In this document: positions 26,187 to 34,951 of the stretch, piece after piece | Position numbering within the stretch: the stretch's first letter is position 1 | Layout: the number at the start of each line of letters is the position of its first letter | Assembly: GCA_016125265.1 (NCBI GenBank) | Contig: WGMC01000030.1 | Location: 174,931 to 238,930 of the forward strand | Direction of reading: 5' to 3' | DNA: 64,000 bases | Origin: Planctomycetaceae bacterium | GTDB taxonomy: Bacteria > Planctomycetota > UBA1135 > GCA-002686595 | Made by a program: the position numbers and the translations under genes | The notes under the pieces: model-generated | What the model was told of the DNA's origin: nothing | What the model saw: only the letters and a program-made list of their open reading frames with translations | The model's database searches: none

Positions 26187-26626
26187 ATGGGGCGGGCCTT
26201 CAGCCCTTGTCCCGTTCTCTTCACCAACCTGGGGCGTTGCCCCAGGCTACGCTGGAATCGCGCCGTTGGCGCTCGCGAGCGACCGTGGCGAGCGCGCGCG
26301 CTGCCTTAGTCGCGCGACCGCTCCCACGCCCGTCCGCCGCCTGCACGCCACTTGCGCGCCGCTGCACGCCCGCCCGCATGCCCGCCCGCCCGCATGCCCG
26401 CATGCCCGCCCGCCCGCATGCACGCCCGCACGCACGCCCGCATGCACGCCCGCACGCACGCCCGCATGCACGCCCGCCCGCACGCCCGCCCGCACGCCCG
26501 CATGCACGCATGCACGCATGCACGCACGCGCGTCCGGAAGGGGCAACGCCCCGCCCGATCGTAGCCTGGGGCAACGCCCCAGGTAGACCGAAGGTCTCGG
26601 GTCCGGGCTGAAGGCCCGGCCCATGG
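26187..26626. repeat. Structured dispersed repeat, copy B
   Basis: Starts ATGGGGCGGGCCTTCAGCCC and ends GGGCTGAAGGCCCGGCCCAT, with the inner palindrome CCTGGGGCGTTGCCCCAGG near the left end and its complement near the right end. The core holds the low-complexity tract 26361-26532. It lies between the rtcA stop (24 bp) and the end of the minus-strand gene whose stop is only 3 bp beyond the element. Confidence 0.9.
26361..26532. repeat. Low-complexity tract of alternating CGCMCGCATGC units
   Basis: About 170 bp built from short units such as CGCCCGCATGCC and CGCACGCACGCC, purine-pyrimidine alternating in long runs (a sequence type that can adopt Z-DNA). It is the core of repeat copy B; a shorter version lies in copy C at about 32560-32635. 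Frame-open stretches reading His-Ala-Arg-Pro are by-products. Confidence 0.85.
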
Positions 26627-26628
26627 AT

Positions 26629-27342
26629 TCAGGCCGCACTCGCGCTCGCCGTGCCCGCGGCGGAGGCGGCCCGGGTGCGGCGGAGGCCTAGGGCGAGCAG
26701 CGCGATGGGGGCCAAGAAACCCGGTAGCACGTAGGCGAGCACGACCGGCCAATTGACGAGGAACATAGGCAGGTACACGTCGGGTGAGAACAGTCTCGAG
26801 AACACCAACTGCGCAGTAAACGGGACAAACAGCAACAGCATCGCGATCGCGAGTGTGGTTGCCGGCCAGCGGGGCACGCGCTGCAAGATCCCAGCCGCGC
26901 CCTTCCACCGGGCCAGCGGAATCCAAATCGGCAGCGGGGCGACGATCGCAAGAGCCACGACAGCAGAGCTCCACTCCGACCCTCCGAGACCGAAGTAGTG
27001 CGCGGCGGCGAATACGACGATCACATAGACCTTGGCCAATGGCGTGACGAAAGGCGCCCCCGCGGCTCCGAGGGCGACCCGTGCAAGCGGATCGAAGTTG
27101 CGCGTGCGGCCGTCCCCACGCTCGAACTCGCGCACGAGTTCGCGTTCGGCCCCGAGGCGCCGCGCAGCGATGCAGACCGCCTCTTCGGAGTTGAGTCCGC
27201 TGGCCAACAACGTGCGCGCCGAACTCGCCACGTGGTCGGCGAGCTCGTCCAACTCCGCATCCTCGAGATGGCGCACTCCCGCGCGCCAATGGGCTACTGC
27301 TGCGTGGATTCCAGACTCCTTCGTTCCATCGGGCTCTTCCAT
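26629..27342 (-). CDS. PadR-linked membrane protein with HAAS-like N-terminal domain
   Basis: 237 residues from ATG 27342, 15 bp after the padR stop. The first 90 residues are a soluble helical domain (VRHLEDAELDELADHVASSA, LNSEEAVCIAARRLG) of the HAAS / permease-prefix type that typically accompanies PadR regulators. Four hydrophobic helices follow (VYVIVVFAAAHYFGL, VVALAIVAPLPIWI, TLAIAMLLLFVPF, VVLAYVLPGFLAPIALLAL). It may sense or anchor at the membrane; function unknown. The stop codon abuts repeat copy B. Confidence 0.82.
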   Translation of the reverse strand: MEEPDGTKESGIHAAVAHWRAGVRHLEDAELDELADHVASSARTLLASGLNSEEAVCIAARRLGAERELVREFERGDGRTRNFDPLARVALGAAGAPFVTPLAKVYVIVVFAAAHYFGLGGSEWSSAVVALAIVAPLPIWIPLARWKGAAGILQRVPRWPATTLAIAMLLLFVPFTAQLVFSRLFSPDVYLPMFLVNWPVVLAYVLPGFLAPIALLALGLRRTRAASAAGTASASAA

Positions 27343-27357
27343 GTTGCGCTTCCAGCC

Positions 27358-27693
27358 TCAGGCTGGCCCCAGCTTCCAAATGCGCTCGAGCACCCCGTGT
27401 ACCTCGAGCCACGCGGCCTTCTCGGCGACCAACGCCCTCTGGCCACTGGCGCGCAGGCGGTAGTACTTGCGCTGCCTTCCCGTGTCGGGCGCCGAGCGCC
27501 AGCGGGCCTCGACCAGACCCTCGCCTTCCAGGCGGTGGAGCACCGGGTACAGCATGCCCTCGCTCCACTCGAGCACGCCCCCCGAACTCTCGCGGATCTC
27601 CTCGACCAAGGCGTAGCCGTAATTCTCGCCCCGTGCCAGCAACGCCAGCACGAGCGGCCGAGCCGAGGCAGCCACCAAGTCCTTGGACGCCAT
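27358..27693 (-). CDS. PadR-family transcriptional regulator
   Basis: 111 residues from ATG 27693. The winged helix-turn-helix of the PadR family is clear: LVLALLARGENYGYALVEEI, then EWSEGMLYPVLHRLEGEGLV and RQRKYYRLRASGQRAL. Short PadR proteins of this subgroup repress their own operon, here with the HAAS-like membrane protein 15 bp downstream. Upstream frame-open sequence is not included because the family start is MASKDL. Confidence 0.93.
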   Translation of the reverse strand: MASKDLVAASARPLVLALLARGENYGYALVEEIRESSGGVLEWSEGMLYPVLHRLEGEGLVEARWRSAPDTGRQRKYYRLRASGQRALVAEKAAWLEVHGVLERIWKLGPA

Positions 27694-27798
27694 GCGATGC
27701 ACTATACCTAGAAGTACGAGGCTTCGAAATGTGCTCTTGCATGCCCCGACCTCGGTCAACGTCCCGGCCGAGGGGCACGCCGAGGGAAAGCTCGGAGT

Positions 27799-29802
27799 TC
27801 AGATCTCTCGGAGCAGTCGCATCGACACCCACGACAGGACCGAACTGCCGACCAAGGCCACGGAGAACCACGCCAAGTCCGTCCGGTCTACCGTTGCGAA
27901 GAGCACACAACTGATCGGCACCAGCAAGTGTGCGAAGATCAAGAGTATTGGAACAATCGCTCCCGGCACGGTGAGGAACGGAGCCAGGCCAAAGAGGGTG
28001 TTCCACCCAGCCGGCCGGGGTGCCGTCGCCTTTGGCTTGGTTCCATCGACAGCGAAGTCCGCAATCGCCCGCCAATAGTCCTGCGAAATGGCGGCCGCAT
28101 GGCCACCTCTGACGTAGGTGACATTGTGACCTTGCGCGGTGGCGGGGGGATCGTTGGACGAGAACTCGTCGAAGCCCCAGACACCTCCACCTCCGACATC
28201 CAACGACGGCAAGCGCAGTCGTTCGAACACAGCCGGTAGGAACGCAACCACGACGTCACGGGTTGCCACGAAGTTGAGCACGTCCGGTGCCTGACTTCGG
28301 TGACGCGACCAAGGGAACGAGCGCCGCACCACACTCCCCGCCAGAAGCATTCGTCGGAATCGGATGGCCGGGCAAAGTTCGAGCGCCCGTGCGGCGATGT
28401 ATGTGCCGTTGCTATGACCGACGAACGTGATGTCTGCATCGGGATTGTGACTTTTGAGATCGGCGTACTTCTCCATGAACCAACGCGTGGCTCGCTCTCG
28501 GCCGAATGGCCGGACGAAGTCCCATGCCGAGAAGTAACCGTAACTGGGTGTGGCCGCCGCCACGAGTTCCCCGCGGGCTCGCGCGGCGACCTTGATCTCC
28601 CGCGCGACTCGCTTCGTCCAAAAGCCGTGGTCGCGAATCCCGTGCAACACGAAGTACGCCGAGCGCACACCACGCGTGTGCGCGCTGTCCAACGACTTGC
28701 CGGTCGTGTCGGCGCGCTGCGAAGTGAGAACGCCCATGGGATCCAAGTAGTCGTCGATGTCCGCGGGTTGGACGCTCCAAGTCTCCTTCGTGAGCGACTC
28801 GACGGAATGGCTCAGCGCGGCGGCCAACCGTTCGCGTCGCAGCAGTTCGATCGGCGATTCGCCCGTGATGGCGATCGCATGCCTGTGGCTGGTGTTCGGA
28901 AGTTCGATGTAGACGAACTCCGCGCGCGGCCCCAGTTCCGTGCAGTCGGCGGGCGAGACCAGTTCGTCCTGTGCCCCGAGGAGAAACACGGTCGAGGGCA
29001 TTCCGTCGGCCAGCAAACAACCGTCGGCTATCGCGGCGTCGGTAGGAGCGTCCGGCCGGCGGGACCTTCGCAAGTGCTGCAACAAGGCGAGGTACTGGAG
29101 GCGTGTGGATACGACAAAGGGCGTGCCCCGTTCGATTTGCCACACGAAGGGCAGTCGCTCGTAGGGCGTCGCGTGCCTTCGAGTACGCCTCGGCCACTTC
29201 CATTTCGCCCAACCCACAACGCGTGTGACGGCCATCAACACAGGCCAGGAGAAGCGCATGAGCGGCGGCGATTCCGACGTCCAGTCCCATCCTCGTGTTA
29301 TCCCCGAGAGTACGACCATGCGGTGGATGCGGTGTGCCCATGGAGCCGCTGTGTCCGGGCGCACGACGGCATCGTCACCCACGCCGTGCGCCATCGAGAA
29401 CACTCGTCGCGCGACCAGGCTTCCAGCGCTGAAACCGAGGAAAACGATCCGGTCCGGCAGGTCTTCGCTCACCTTCTGGGAGATTTGCGCAAACATGCTC
29501 TTGGCGACGGATTCCGGCGAGGCCATCGAGAACATGCCCATGTCACCGCGCGGGCACCAAACGTCCACCGAATGGTTGTCGGAGGTGAGCGTCCGTTCGA
29601 GACAGTTGCGGAACTCCGGCCCGAGCTCACCGCCAGTGCGTCCGCCCGCGAAGCGATCACCGCGATTGGTCCAACCCCGGAAACCGATGATCAATGTCTG
29701 CAAGAGGGTCGGGGATGTCGAGGACTGCGGGCTGGAAAGGAAAGGCGCGGATGTGCTCGGCCCTGGGGTACCCCAGCGCTTCGCATCCGACCGGTGCGTC
29801 AC
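27799..29802 (-). CDS. Tandem alpha/beta-hydrolase protein with C-terminal membrane helices
   Basis: 667 residues from GTG 29802 (start uncertain; conserved sequence begins near residue 32, LLQTLIIGFRGWTNRGDRF). Domain 1 has nucleophile Ser125 in GFSAGS, an acid candidate Asp279 in GAQDELVSP, and His306/308 in TSHRHAI. Domain 2 restarts at about 380 with YFVLHGIRDHGFW, nucleophile Ser464 in GHSNGT and a late His in RGGHAAAI. Two hydrophobic helices close the chain (VPGAIVPILLIFAHLLVPI, FSVALVGSSVLSWV). No signal peptide. Two complete-looking hydrolase units in one chain is unusual; substrates unknown. A hairpin separates it from the haloperoxidase gene upstream. Confidence 0.8.
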   Translation of the reverse strand: MTHRSDAKRWGTPGPSTSAPFLSSPQSSTSPTLLQTLIIGFRGWTNRGDRFAGGRTGGELGPEFRNCLERTLTSDNHSVDVWCPRGDMGMFSMASPESVAKSMFAQISQKVSEDLPDRIVFLGFSAGSLVARRVFSMAHGVGDDAVVRPDTAAPWAHRIHRMVVLSGITRGWDWTSESPPLMRFSWPVLMAVTRVVGWAKWKWPRRTRRHATPYERLPFVWQIERGTPFVVSTRLQYLALLQHLRRSRRPDAPTDAAIADGCLLADGMPSTVFLLGAQDELVSPADCTELGPRAEFVYIELPNTSHRHAIAITGESPIELLRRERLAAALSHSVESLTKETWSVQPADIDDYLDPMGVLTSQRADTTGKSLDSAHTRGVRSAYFVLHGIRDHGFWTKRVAREIKVAARARGELVAAATPSYGYFSAWDFVRPFGRERATRWFMEKYADLKSHNPDADITFVGHSNGTYIAARALELCPAIRFRRMLLAGSVVRRSFPWSRHRSQAPDVLNFVATRDVVVAFLPAVFERLRLPSLDVGGGGVWGFDEFSSNDPPATAQGHNVTYVRGGHAAAISQDYWRAIADFAVDGTKPKATAPRPAGWNTLFGLAPFLTVPGAIVPILLIFAHLLVPISCVLFATVDRTDLAWFSVALVGSSVLSWVSMRLLREI

Positions 29803-29832
29803 CGCGCCCCCGGTGGCGCTTTGAAGTCGGGA

Positions 29833-29864
29833 CTCGTGCCAGGGGACCGGTCCACTGGCACGAG
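29833..29864 (-). terminator. Hairpin downstream of the haloperoxidase gene
   Basis: Stem CTCGTGCCAG / CTGGCACGAG, with the loop itself containing the palindrome GGACCGGTCC, so almost the whole 32 bp is self-complementary. It begins 39 nt after the haloperoxidase stop and just before the hydrolase start, so the two genes are probably separate transcripts. Confidence 0.55.
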
Positions 29865-29903
29865 CGAGGCGTACCGGCGTTGTCGCGCCGACCCGTGCCG
29901 CGA

Positions 29904-31619
29904 CTAGAGCGCGCTGGGGTTGGAATCGACCTGCTTGCCGTTGACGAAGATTCGTCCCTGGCGAACCACGACCACCTTGGGCTCGCCGTCGCTGCACCGC
30001 GCGAAGGTGCGGAACGTGAACTCCGGGTGTTCGGCGCTGTCGACGGTGATGTCTGCGAGGATCTGGGCTGCGATCGCCTCGCCCAGCACGAGGCTGCGGG
30101 AGTTGTCCGTTCGCCAGTGCACGCCGCCCATCGAGCGGCCCATCGCCACGTTGCTGGCGAGCTTGTTGAGTTCGCCCTCGATGGTGAGTTTCTCTGCCAC
30201 CGTCGCCGAGAGCGGGGTGCGACGTTCGGCCGCCGCCGGCCCGACGCCCGTCGAGTACGCGACGATGGGCTGGCCCGCGCCGAACGGCTCAGCTCGTTCC
30301 GTAAGGCTGGCAAAGGGTACGGGAACCGGTTTTCCGTCGCGGCCGCACACGAAGGTCTTGAAGTACGCCTTCAGTACCGTCACACAAATGCCCGCGACAG
30401 TGGCGTGGCCAGCGCCGTAGGCAGGGTGGGTCGGGCTGCCCGCGGTGAATGCCATCGGAAGCAACAATGTCTTGTCGGCGCCCGCGCGGATACGCGTCGC
30501 GGCTTGTGTCTGCGCGACCCAAGGCGGCAAGCCGTACGCACGAGTGCGATCCGGGTTGGGCAGACCGATGGTCTGCATGTGCACGAGGCCGCCATAGGCC
30601 TCGGGACGAAGGCGCAAGTTCACCTGCCACTTCTGGTTCCACACGATCTTCAGGCCGCGCGATGCGACCTCGGAGACCAGCGCCAGAATGTGGGGGCCGC
30701 CGAGCACGCCGAAGCCTGCCTCGCGGGAGACGAGCCGGCCGTCGGTGCCATAGGGGTTGCCTGGCGTCCACTCGGCACCGCCGGACAACAGCAGCAACGC
30801 CGCGTTGAAGTACGCCTGGTGGAGCGCGTCCTTGTTGACGAACCGGGCCAGGTCGCGCATGGTCCCGACGTAGCGAGTGACGGACTCGAAGTTGTCCGTG
30901 CTGTCCTCGTTGGAGCGCGAGTACGACTGTCCCGCTGCATCCAGTCCTGTGTTCTGGGCATGCAGCCATCCGCGGACTCGAGTCAGGTAGTCGCGATGAG
31001 CCTTGTAGGGCCGTTGGCGCTGGTCGATGCTCTGGGTGCCAAATGCGATGGGTCGGATGAAGAACTGGCTCACCATCGGCCCGACACACTCCCCGGGGAG
31101 GCCCAGGCGAAACAGACTCCCGGCGTCGACGGTAGCCAACGAGCCCGCGGGTCCCGGCAGATCGGTGCCGGTGATGAAGTGACCCGGATCGGAATCCTGC
31201 AGCGCGTCGCGGAATCGGGTGTCCAACTCCGCCGCCGCCGCAGCCACATCCGTATGGCCCGAGAACTCGTCCAGCGGCACGTCCCTGAGCAATGCCATCC
31301 AGTACAGCTCGGTCATCTCGGTGGCGGTCGTCGGGGAAAGTACCCCCGGTGCCGGAGGCATGCTGAACGCAGCCGGGTGACGAGTGAGTTGATCGTGTGC
31401 CAGTCCGGCTTGCGGGTTCGTGAACGCCGCCGTCGTCGCACCGGACTTTGGTACCAGCGCAAAGCCCGAGCCGTCGCCTCGAGTTGCCGCGACTAGTGCC
31501 GTGAACGCGGAAGAATCGACCTCGCCGAACTCGTTGTGGGGCAGGGTTTTGTGAAAGCTTCCGAGTCCTCGAACGACGGAGTTGTCGACGGGAAAGTTGC
31601 AGTCTGTGTCGCTGGCCAT
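29904..31619 (-). CDS. Vanadium-dependent haloperoxidase-like protein (PAP2 superfamily)
   Basis: 571 residues from ATG 31619. The C-terminal half carries the vanadate-pocket motifs: SPTHPAYGAGHATVAG (HP and the catalytic GHA) and AMGRSMGGVHWRTDNSR (Arg, GVH and Asp), in the order seen in bacterial and algal vanadium bromoperoxidases. The N-terminal half (about 1-250) resembles the same family (FRLGLPGECVGPMVSQFFI). The enzyme would oxidise halides with peroxide, or act as a phosphatase of the same fold. No signal peptide is visible, unlike many family members. Confidence 0.88.
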   Translation of the reverse strand: MASDTDCNFPVDNSVVRGLGSFHKTLPHNEFGEVDSSAFTALVAATRGDGSGFALVPKSGATTAAFTNPQAGLAHDQLTRHPAAFSMPPAPGVLSPTTATEMTELYWMALLRDVPLDEFSGHTDVAAAAAELDTRFRDALQDSDPGHFITGTDLPGPAGSLATVDAGSLFRLGLPGECVGPMVSQFFIRPIAFGTQSIDQRQRPYKAHRDYLTRVRGWLHAQNTGLDAAGQSYSRSNEDSTDNFESVTRYVGTMRDLARFVNKDALHQAYFNAALLLLSGGAEWTPGNPYGTDGRLVSREAGFGVLGGPHILALVSEVASRGLKIVWNQKWQVNLRLRPEAYGGLVHMQTIGLPNPDRTRAYGLPPWVAQTQAATRIRAGADKTLLLPMAFTAGSPTHPAYGAGHATVAGICVTVLKAYFKTFVCGRDGKPVPVPFASLTERAEPFGAGQPIVAYSTGVGPAAAERRTPLSATVAEKLTIEGELNKLASNVAMGRSMGGVHWRTDNSRSLVLGEAIAAQILADITVDSAEHPEFTFRTFARCSDGEPKVVVVRQGRIFVNGKQVDSNPSAL

Positions 31620-32147
31620 GACGGTGGGGAGGGTGGGATACACCCGGAGGGTAGGGAGGGCGCGGGATGCAACCGCACATCGCAGTGCGTACAGCAAGTC
31701 AACAGGATGGGACGTGCAAGGGCGCGAGGCACGCCCGCGTAAATCTACGCACTCATGAGAGGCGTTGGCAATGTCAAAAGTAACATTCGGGTGTTGTTTG
31801 GTGAGCGAGCCGAGTTCACTGCACCGGCCCTGAAAGTTCGACAACCGGAGTTTGCGCACGACCCGCGGTGCAAGGGGGGCAGAGCGCCTCCGAAGGTCGG
31901 CCCCTTGCCTTCTTGGGGTAGTGGAATGCGCACGGTGGGGTGGTCGCACTGCGCGCTCGTCAACCTTCGAAGGGAGGGACGGAAACGGGCGGCCGCGTCC
32001 GCCAACCGGTTGGGATCTTTTTCTTCGAGGAAGCGCCGAGCCCTAGCAGCTCGGGCCGCGCGGGACCGCACCGACCGGGATCGCACGGGGCGCGAAACGC
32101 TCCACGTTCGGCCGTCCCGAGACCTGGATTCGTCGCGTCCGCCCAAG
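31620..32147. other. Gene-poor stretch before the rtcA remnant
   Basis: No coding sequence with convincing composition or family match on either strand. Frames are open by chance because of high GC. The haloperoxidase promoter should lie in the first 150 bp. The segment around 31995-32100 is neither repeat nor recognisable gene. Confidence 0.5.
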
Positions 32148-32306
32148 TGCTGGCGCCCCCGAACTGGGCCGTGCCCTGTTCCACTTCGCGGACATACCGC
32201 CTGCGATCGTCGAACGCGAGTGGCGCAATCCAACGATTGGTGCACCGCACGAGCGACCGCCGCGAGAGCGCCGCCCACACGTCGGCCGCCGGGCCGGAGA
32301 GCACGC
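32148..32306 (+). pseudogene. Decayed internal fragment of rtcA
   Basis: The translation reads GAPELGRALFHFADIPPAIV then EREW, and after a 2-bp deletion AIQRLVHRTSDRRESAAHTS then AAGPEST. Intact RtcA has GAPGRGRALIHLAHLPPSIA, EREWRAIQRVVHWPSDRCEV and VEHTSAAGPGNT over the corresponding stretch (about 25678-25836). The nucleotide sequence also aligns directly (GAACGCGAGTGGCG, CAATCCAACG, GAGCGACCG, TCGGCCGCCGG). Only about 50 codons remain, without start or catalytic C-terminus. Repeat copy C follows, as copy B follows intact rtcA. Confidence 0.85.
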
Positions 32307-32383
32307 CCCAGCCGATCCGGACGTGCGGTGATTGCCGAGCGAGGAAGCCAGCGCGAGTGAGAACGCTCCCAGGGCATCCCGCG

Positions 32384-32727
32384 ATGGGGCGGGCCTTCAG
32401 CCCTACTCCCGGTCTCTTCACCAACCTGGGGCGTTGCCCCAGGCTACGCTGGAATCGCGCCGTTGGCGCTCGCGAGCGACCGTGGCGAGCGCGCGCGTTT
32501 CCAGAGTCGCGCGCCCGCTCCTCCGCCCGTCCGCCGCCTGCACGCCACTTGCCCGCCGCTGCACGCCCGCCCGCATGCATCCACGCATGCCCGCCCGCAC
32601 GCATGCGCGCACGTGCGCATGCACGCACGCGCTTCTCCGGAAGGGGCAACGCCCCGCCCGATAGTAGCCTGGGGCGACGCCCCAGGTATTGCGGAGAATC
32701 GACTCCGGGCTGAAGGCCCGGCCCGTG
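32384..32727. repeat. Structured dispersed repeat, copy C
   Basis: Starts ATGGGGCGGGCCTTCAGCCC; the right end is GGGCTGAAGGCCCGGCCC followed by GTGG. The core is nearly the same as in copy B (shared blocks GCTACGCTGGAATCGCGCC, GCGAGCGACCGTGGCGAGCG, CGTCCGCCGCCTGCACGCCA) but the CGC/ATGC tract is about 100 bp shorter. From 32728 to 32884 no gene or repeat is recognised; the promoter of the DUF418 gene should be there. Confidence 0.9.
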
Positions 32728-32884
32728 GTCGAGGGGTCGGGCATGTGGCGCGTGAGGCCGCGCCAGTTCCATCCGCTCTTCGGGCTGGCGGTGCGCGCGA
32801 CACGAGGGCGACGGCTGGCGGCGCCGCTCCATCGCGACCGGGGTGGTTGCGGAATGGCTGGTTCGCGGGTCTTCTAGGCACGTG

Positions 32885-34216
32885 ATGACACCCACCGAAC
32901 AGCCCGTTCTGCCCGACCAATCGGCTCCGACGGGCGGTGGCCCGGTCCCTTTGCAAGAGCGATTGCATGGGTTGGATGCGGCGCGGGGCTGGGCGCTTCT
33001 CGGCATCTTCCTCGTCAACGTGTTCCTCATAGGGTGGCCCCTCGGCCAAACCATGGCGGCCAGCGAGGGCGCGCTCGACGATTGGGCGGGTGGGCTCGCG
33101 TACCACGTCACCAGCGTCGTTGCGGTGAGTCGTTCGTTCCCCCTGTTCTCCCTGCTGTTCGGGATCGGACTGGCTGTGCAGATGGAGCGCGCGGGGGGGA
33201 CGTTCGGCGCGCGACACGTGCGCCGTTTGCTGCTGCTCGGCGCGTTTGGAATCGCGCACGCCCTGCTTCTTTGGTTCGGGGACATCCTGTTCGTCTATGC
33301 CGTCGGCGGACTTCTCGCGGGTTGGCTGTTCTTTGGGCGTTCCGTGCGCACGCTGTGTGTCGCGTCGGTCGTGAGCTTCGTCATCGCATCGCTCATGCTC
33401 GCGGCGATCTCCATACTGGGGGCAGCGGCCTCCATCGACACACCGTCCGCGGGGCCCGTGGATGCCGTGGGAGACCAACCCACACTCGAGTTGCTCGAGC
33501 GATTCGGTGAGGGCGCCGTTTCGGACCCCTCGGATCCCTTCTGGATGGCGGCGGAAACCAAGGCCTTTGGCCAGGGACCCTTTGCGGAGGCCGTGGCCAT
33601 GCGCGCACTCCTCTGGGCCATCTCGCTGGTTGCCTTCTTCGTGCTCGGCGGCACGGGACTGGTGTCCCTCTCCATGTTCCTGCTGGGTGCTGCGCTCCAT
33701 CGATCGGGCGCGCTCCGCGATCCGACGAGCTCCTGGCCGCGGCGCATGGTGTTGGTCGGCGCGGCGGCGCTCGCGCTGTCCGTCCCACTTCAGTTCGGCA
33801 TCGCGGCCAACGGAGCGTCAGTGACCGGGGCGGCGCTGCAAACCGCGCAAACCCTGATCGGGCCCGTGGTGTCCGCCGGCTACTTGGGTGCCGTGTTGCT
33901 GCTGCTGCGCCGACCGGCCATCTACCCCAGGTTTCGCGAGGGATTGTGCGCGTTGGGTCGCATGGCCCTTTCGAACTACCTTCTGCAGAGCCTGATCGGC
34001 GCGGCGATCTTCCAGCACTGGGGCGCGGCTCAGTTCGGGCGTTGGAGTCTTGCCGCGGGCACGGTGCTAGCGGTCGTCGTGTGGCTGCTCCAGATGTACG
34101 CCAGCCTTTGGTGGCTCGAGCGCTTCCAGTTCGGTCCCTTCGAGTGGTTGTGGCGATCGGTCACCTACTGGCGACTGTTGCCGATGCGCTCGGAGCGCGA
34201 AGTCGCCACCGGTTGA
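32885..34216 (+). CDS. DUF418-family membrane protein
   Basis: 443 residues from ATG 32885. The DUF418 hallmarks are present: an N-terminal LHGLDAARGWALLGIFLVNV, a second helix with FPLFSLLFGIGLAVQMERAG, and a C-terminal GRMALSNYLLQSLIGAAIF and FGPFEWLWRSVTYWR. About ten membrane helices. The family is thought to include transporters or acyltransferase-like membrane proteins; the substrate is unknown. It is followed in the same direction by the glycosylase gene after 96 bp. Confidence 0.9.
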   Translation: MTPTEQPVLPDQSAPTGGGPVPLQERLHGLDAARGWALLGIFLVNVFLIGWPLGQTMAASEGALDDWAGGLAYHVTSVVAVSRSFPLFSLLFGIGLAVQMERAGGTFGARHVRRLLLLGAFGIAHALLLWFGDILFVYAVGGLLAGWLFFGRSVRTLCVASVVSFVIASLMLAAISILGAAASIDTPSAGPVDAVGDQPTLELLERFGEGAVSDPSDPFWMAAETKAFGQGPFAEAVAMRALLWAISLVAFFVLGGTGLVSLSMFLLGAALHRSGALRDPTSSWPRRMVLVGAAALALSVPLQFGIAANGASVTGAALQTAQTLIGPVVSAGYLGAVLLLLRRPAIYPRFREGLCALGRMALSNYLLQSLIGAAIFQHWGAAQFGRWSLAAGTVLAVVVWLLQMYASLWWLERFQFGPFEWLWRSVTYWRLLPMRSEREVATG

Positions 34217-34312
34217 TCGAAACCCGCCCGGCGCGGCCCGCGCACACGGAGTCCAAGGCTGCGGAGCCTCGCGACGGTTCACCTCCCGCGGTACGTTGGT
34301 GGGAGACCCGCC

Positions 34313-34930
34313 GTGTTGCCTACGCCGCTGCCCGCTTCCTTCTACGAGCGCTCCACCGTCGCGCTAGCCCGCGCGTTGATCGGAACGTTTCTGGTGCACG
34401 ACGCCCCCGACGGAAGACGAGCCGGGCGTATCGTCGAGACCGAGGCGTATCCCGGCGCGCGCGACCCCGCGTCCCACAGCTTTCGCGGCGAAACGGCGCG
34501 CAACCGCAGCATGTTCGGTCCACCCGGCACGCTCTACGTCTACTTCATCTACGGCATGCACCACTGCGCCAACGTCGTGAGCGCGCCGGAGGGGGTCGGC
34601 GAGGCAGTGCTGTTGCGCGCGCTCGAACCCGTGGACGGGGTCGCGCGCATGATCTCGAGCCGCGGTGCGGTCCCGTTTCGCGATCTGTGCCGCGGACCAG
34701 GCCGTTTGAGCAAAGCGATGGGACTGGGGCCGGCCCTCGATGGTGCGTCGCTGCTCGGGCCGCCCCTGTACCTTGCGCCGCGCGACGCGTACGACGGTTA
34801 TCCAGCTCGCCCGCGCATCGAAACGGGTCCGCGCATCGGCATTCGCCTCCACCGCGACGCACCCTGGCGCTTCTGGGAAGCGGGGAGCAGATTCGTCTCT
34901 GGAACCGGCTCCCCAAGAGCCCATCGCTGA
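34313..34930 (+). CDS. mpg: 3-methyladenine DNA glycosylase (AAG/MPG family)
   Basis: 205 residues from GTG 34313. It excises alkylated purines (3-methyladenine, hypoxanthine) in base-excision repair. Family features in order: ALARALIGTFLVHDAPDG, the catalytic Glu in GRIVETEAYPG, HSFRGETARNRSMFGPPGTL, the YVYFIYGMHHCANVVS strand that forms the intercalating region, and GPGRLSKAMGL. The length is normal for bacterial AAG proteins. It converges with the DUF533 gene, 21 bp away. Confidence 0.94.
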   Translation: MLPTPLPASFYERSTVALARALIGTFLVHDAPDGRRAGRIVETEAYPGARDPASHSFRGETARNRSMFGPPGTLYVYFIYGMHHCANVVSAPEGVGEAVLLRALEPVDGVARMISSRGAVPFRDLCRGPGRLSKAMGLGPALDGASLLGPPLYLAPRDAYDGYPARPRIETGPRIGIRLHRDAPWRFWEAGSRFVSGTGSPRAHR

Positions 34931-34951
34931 ATCGCCCCGACCCGCGCCGAC

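Noticed and set aside
26361..26532. CRISPR array or His/Arg/Pro-repeat protein
   Set aside because: It is a short-unit low-complexity tract with no constant repeat/spacer pattern and no start, ribosome site or coding bias.
31745..32377. 210-residue minus-strand and 201-residue plus-strand ORFs
   Set aside because: They cover non-coding sequence and the rtcA remnant; neither has a domain or consistent codon bias.
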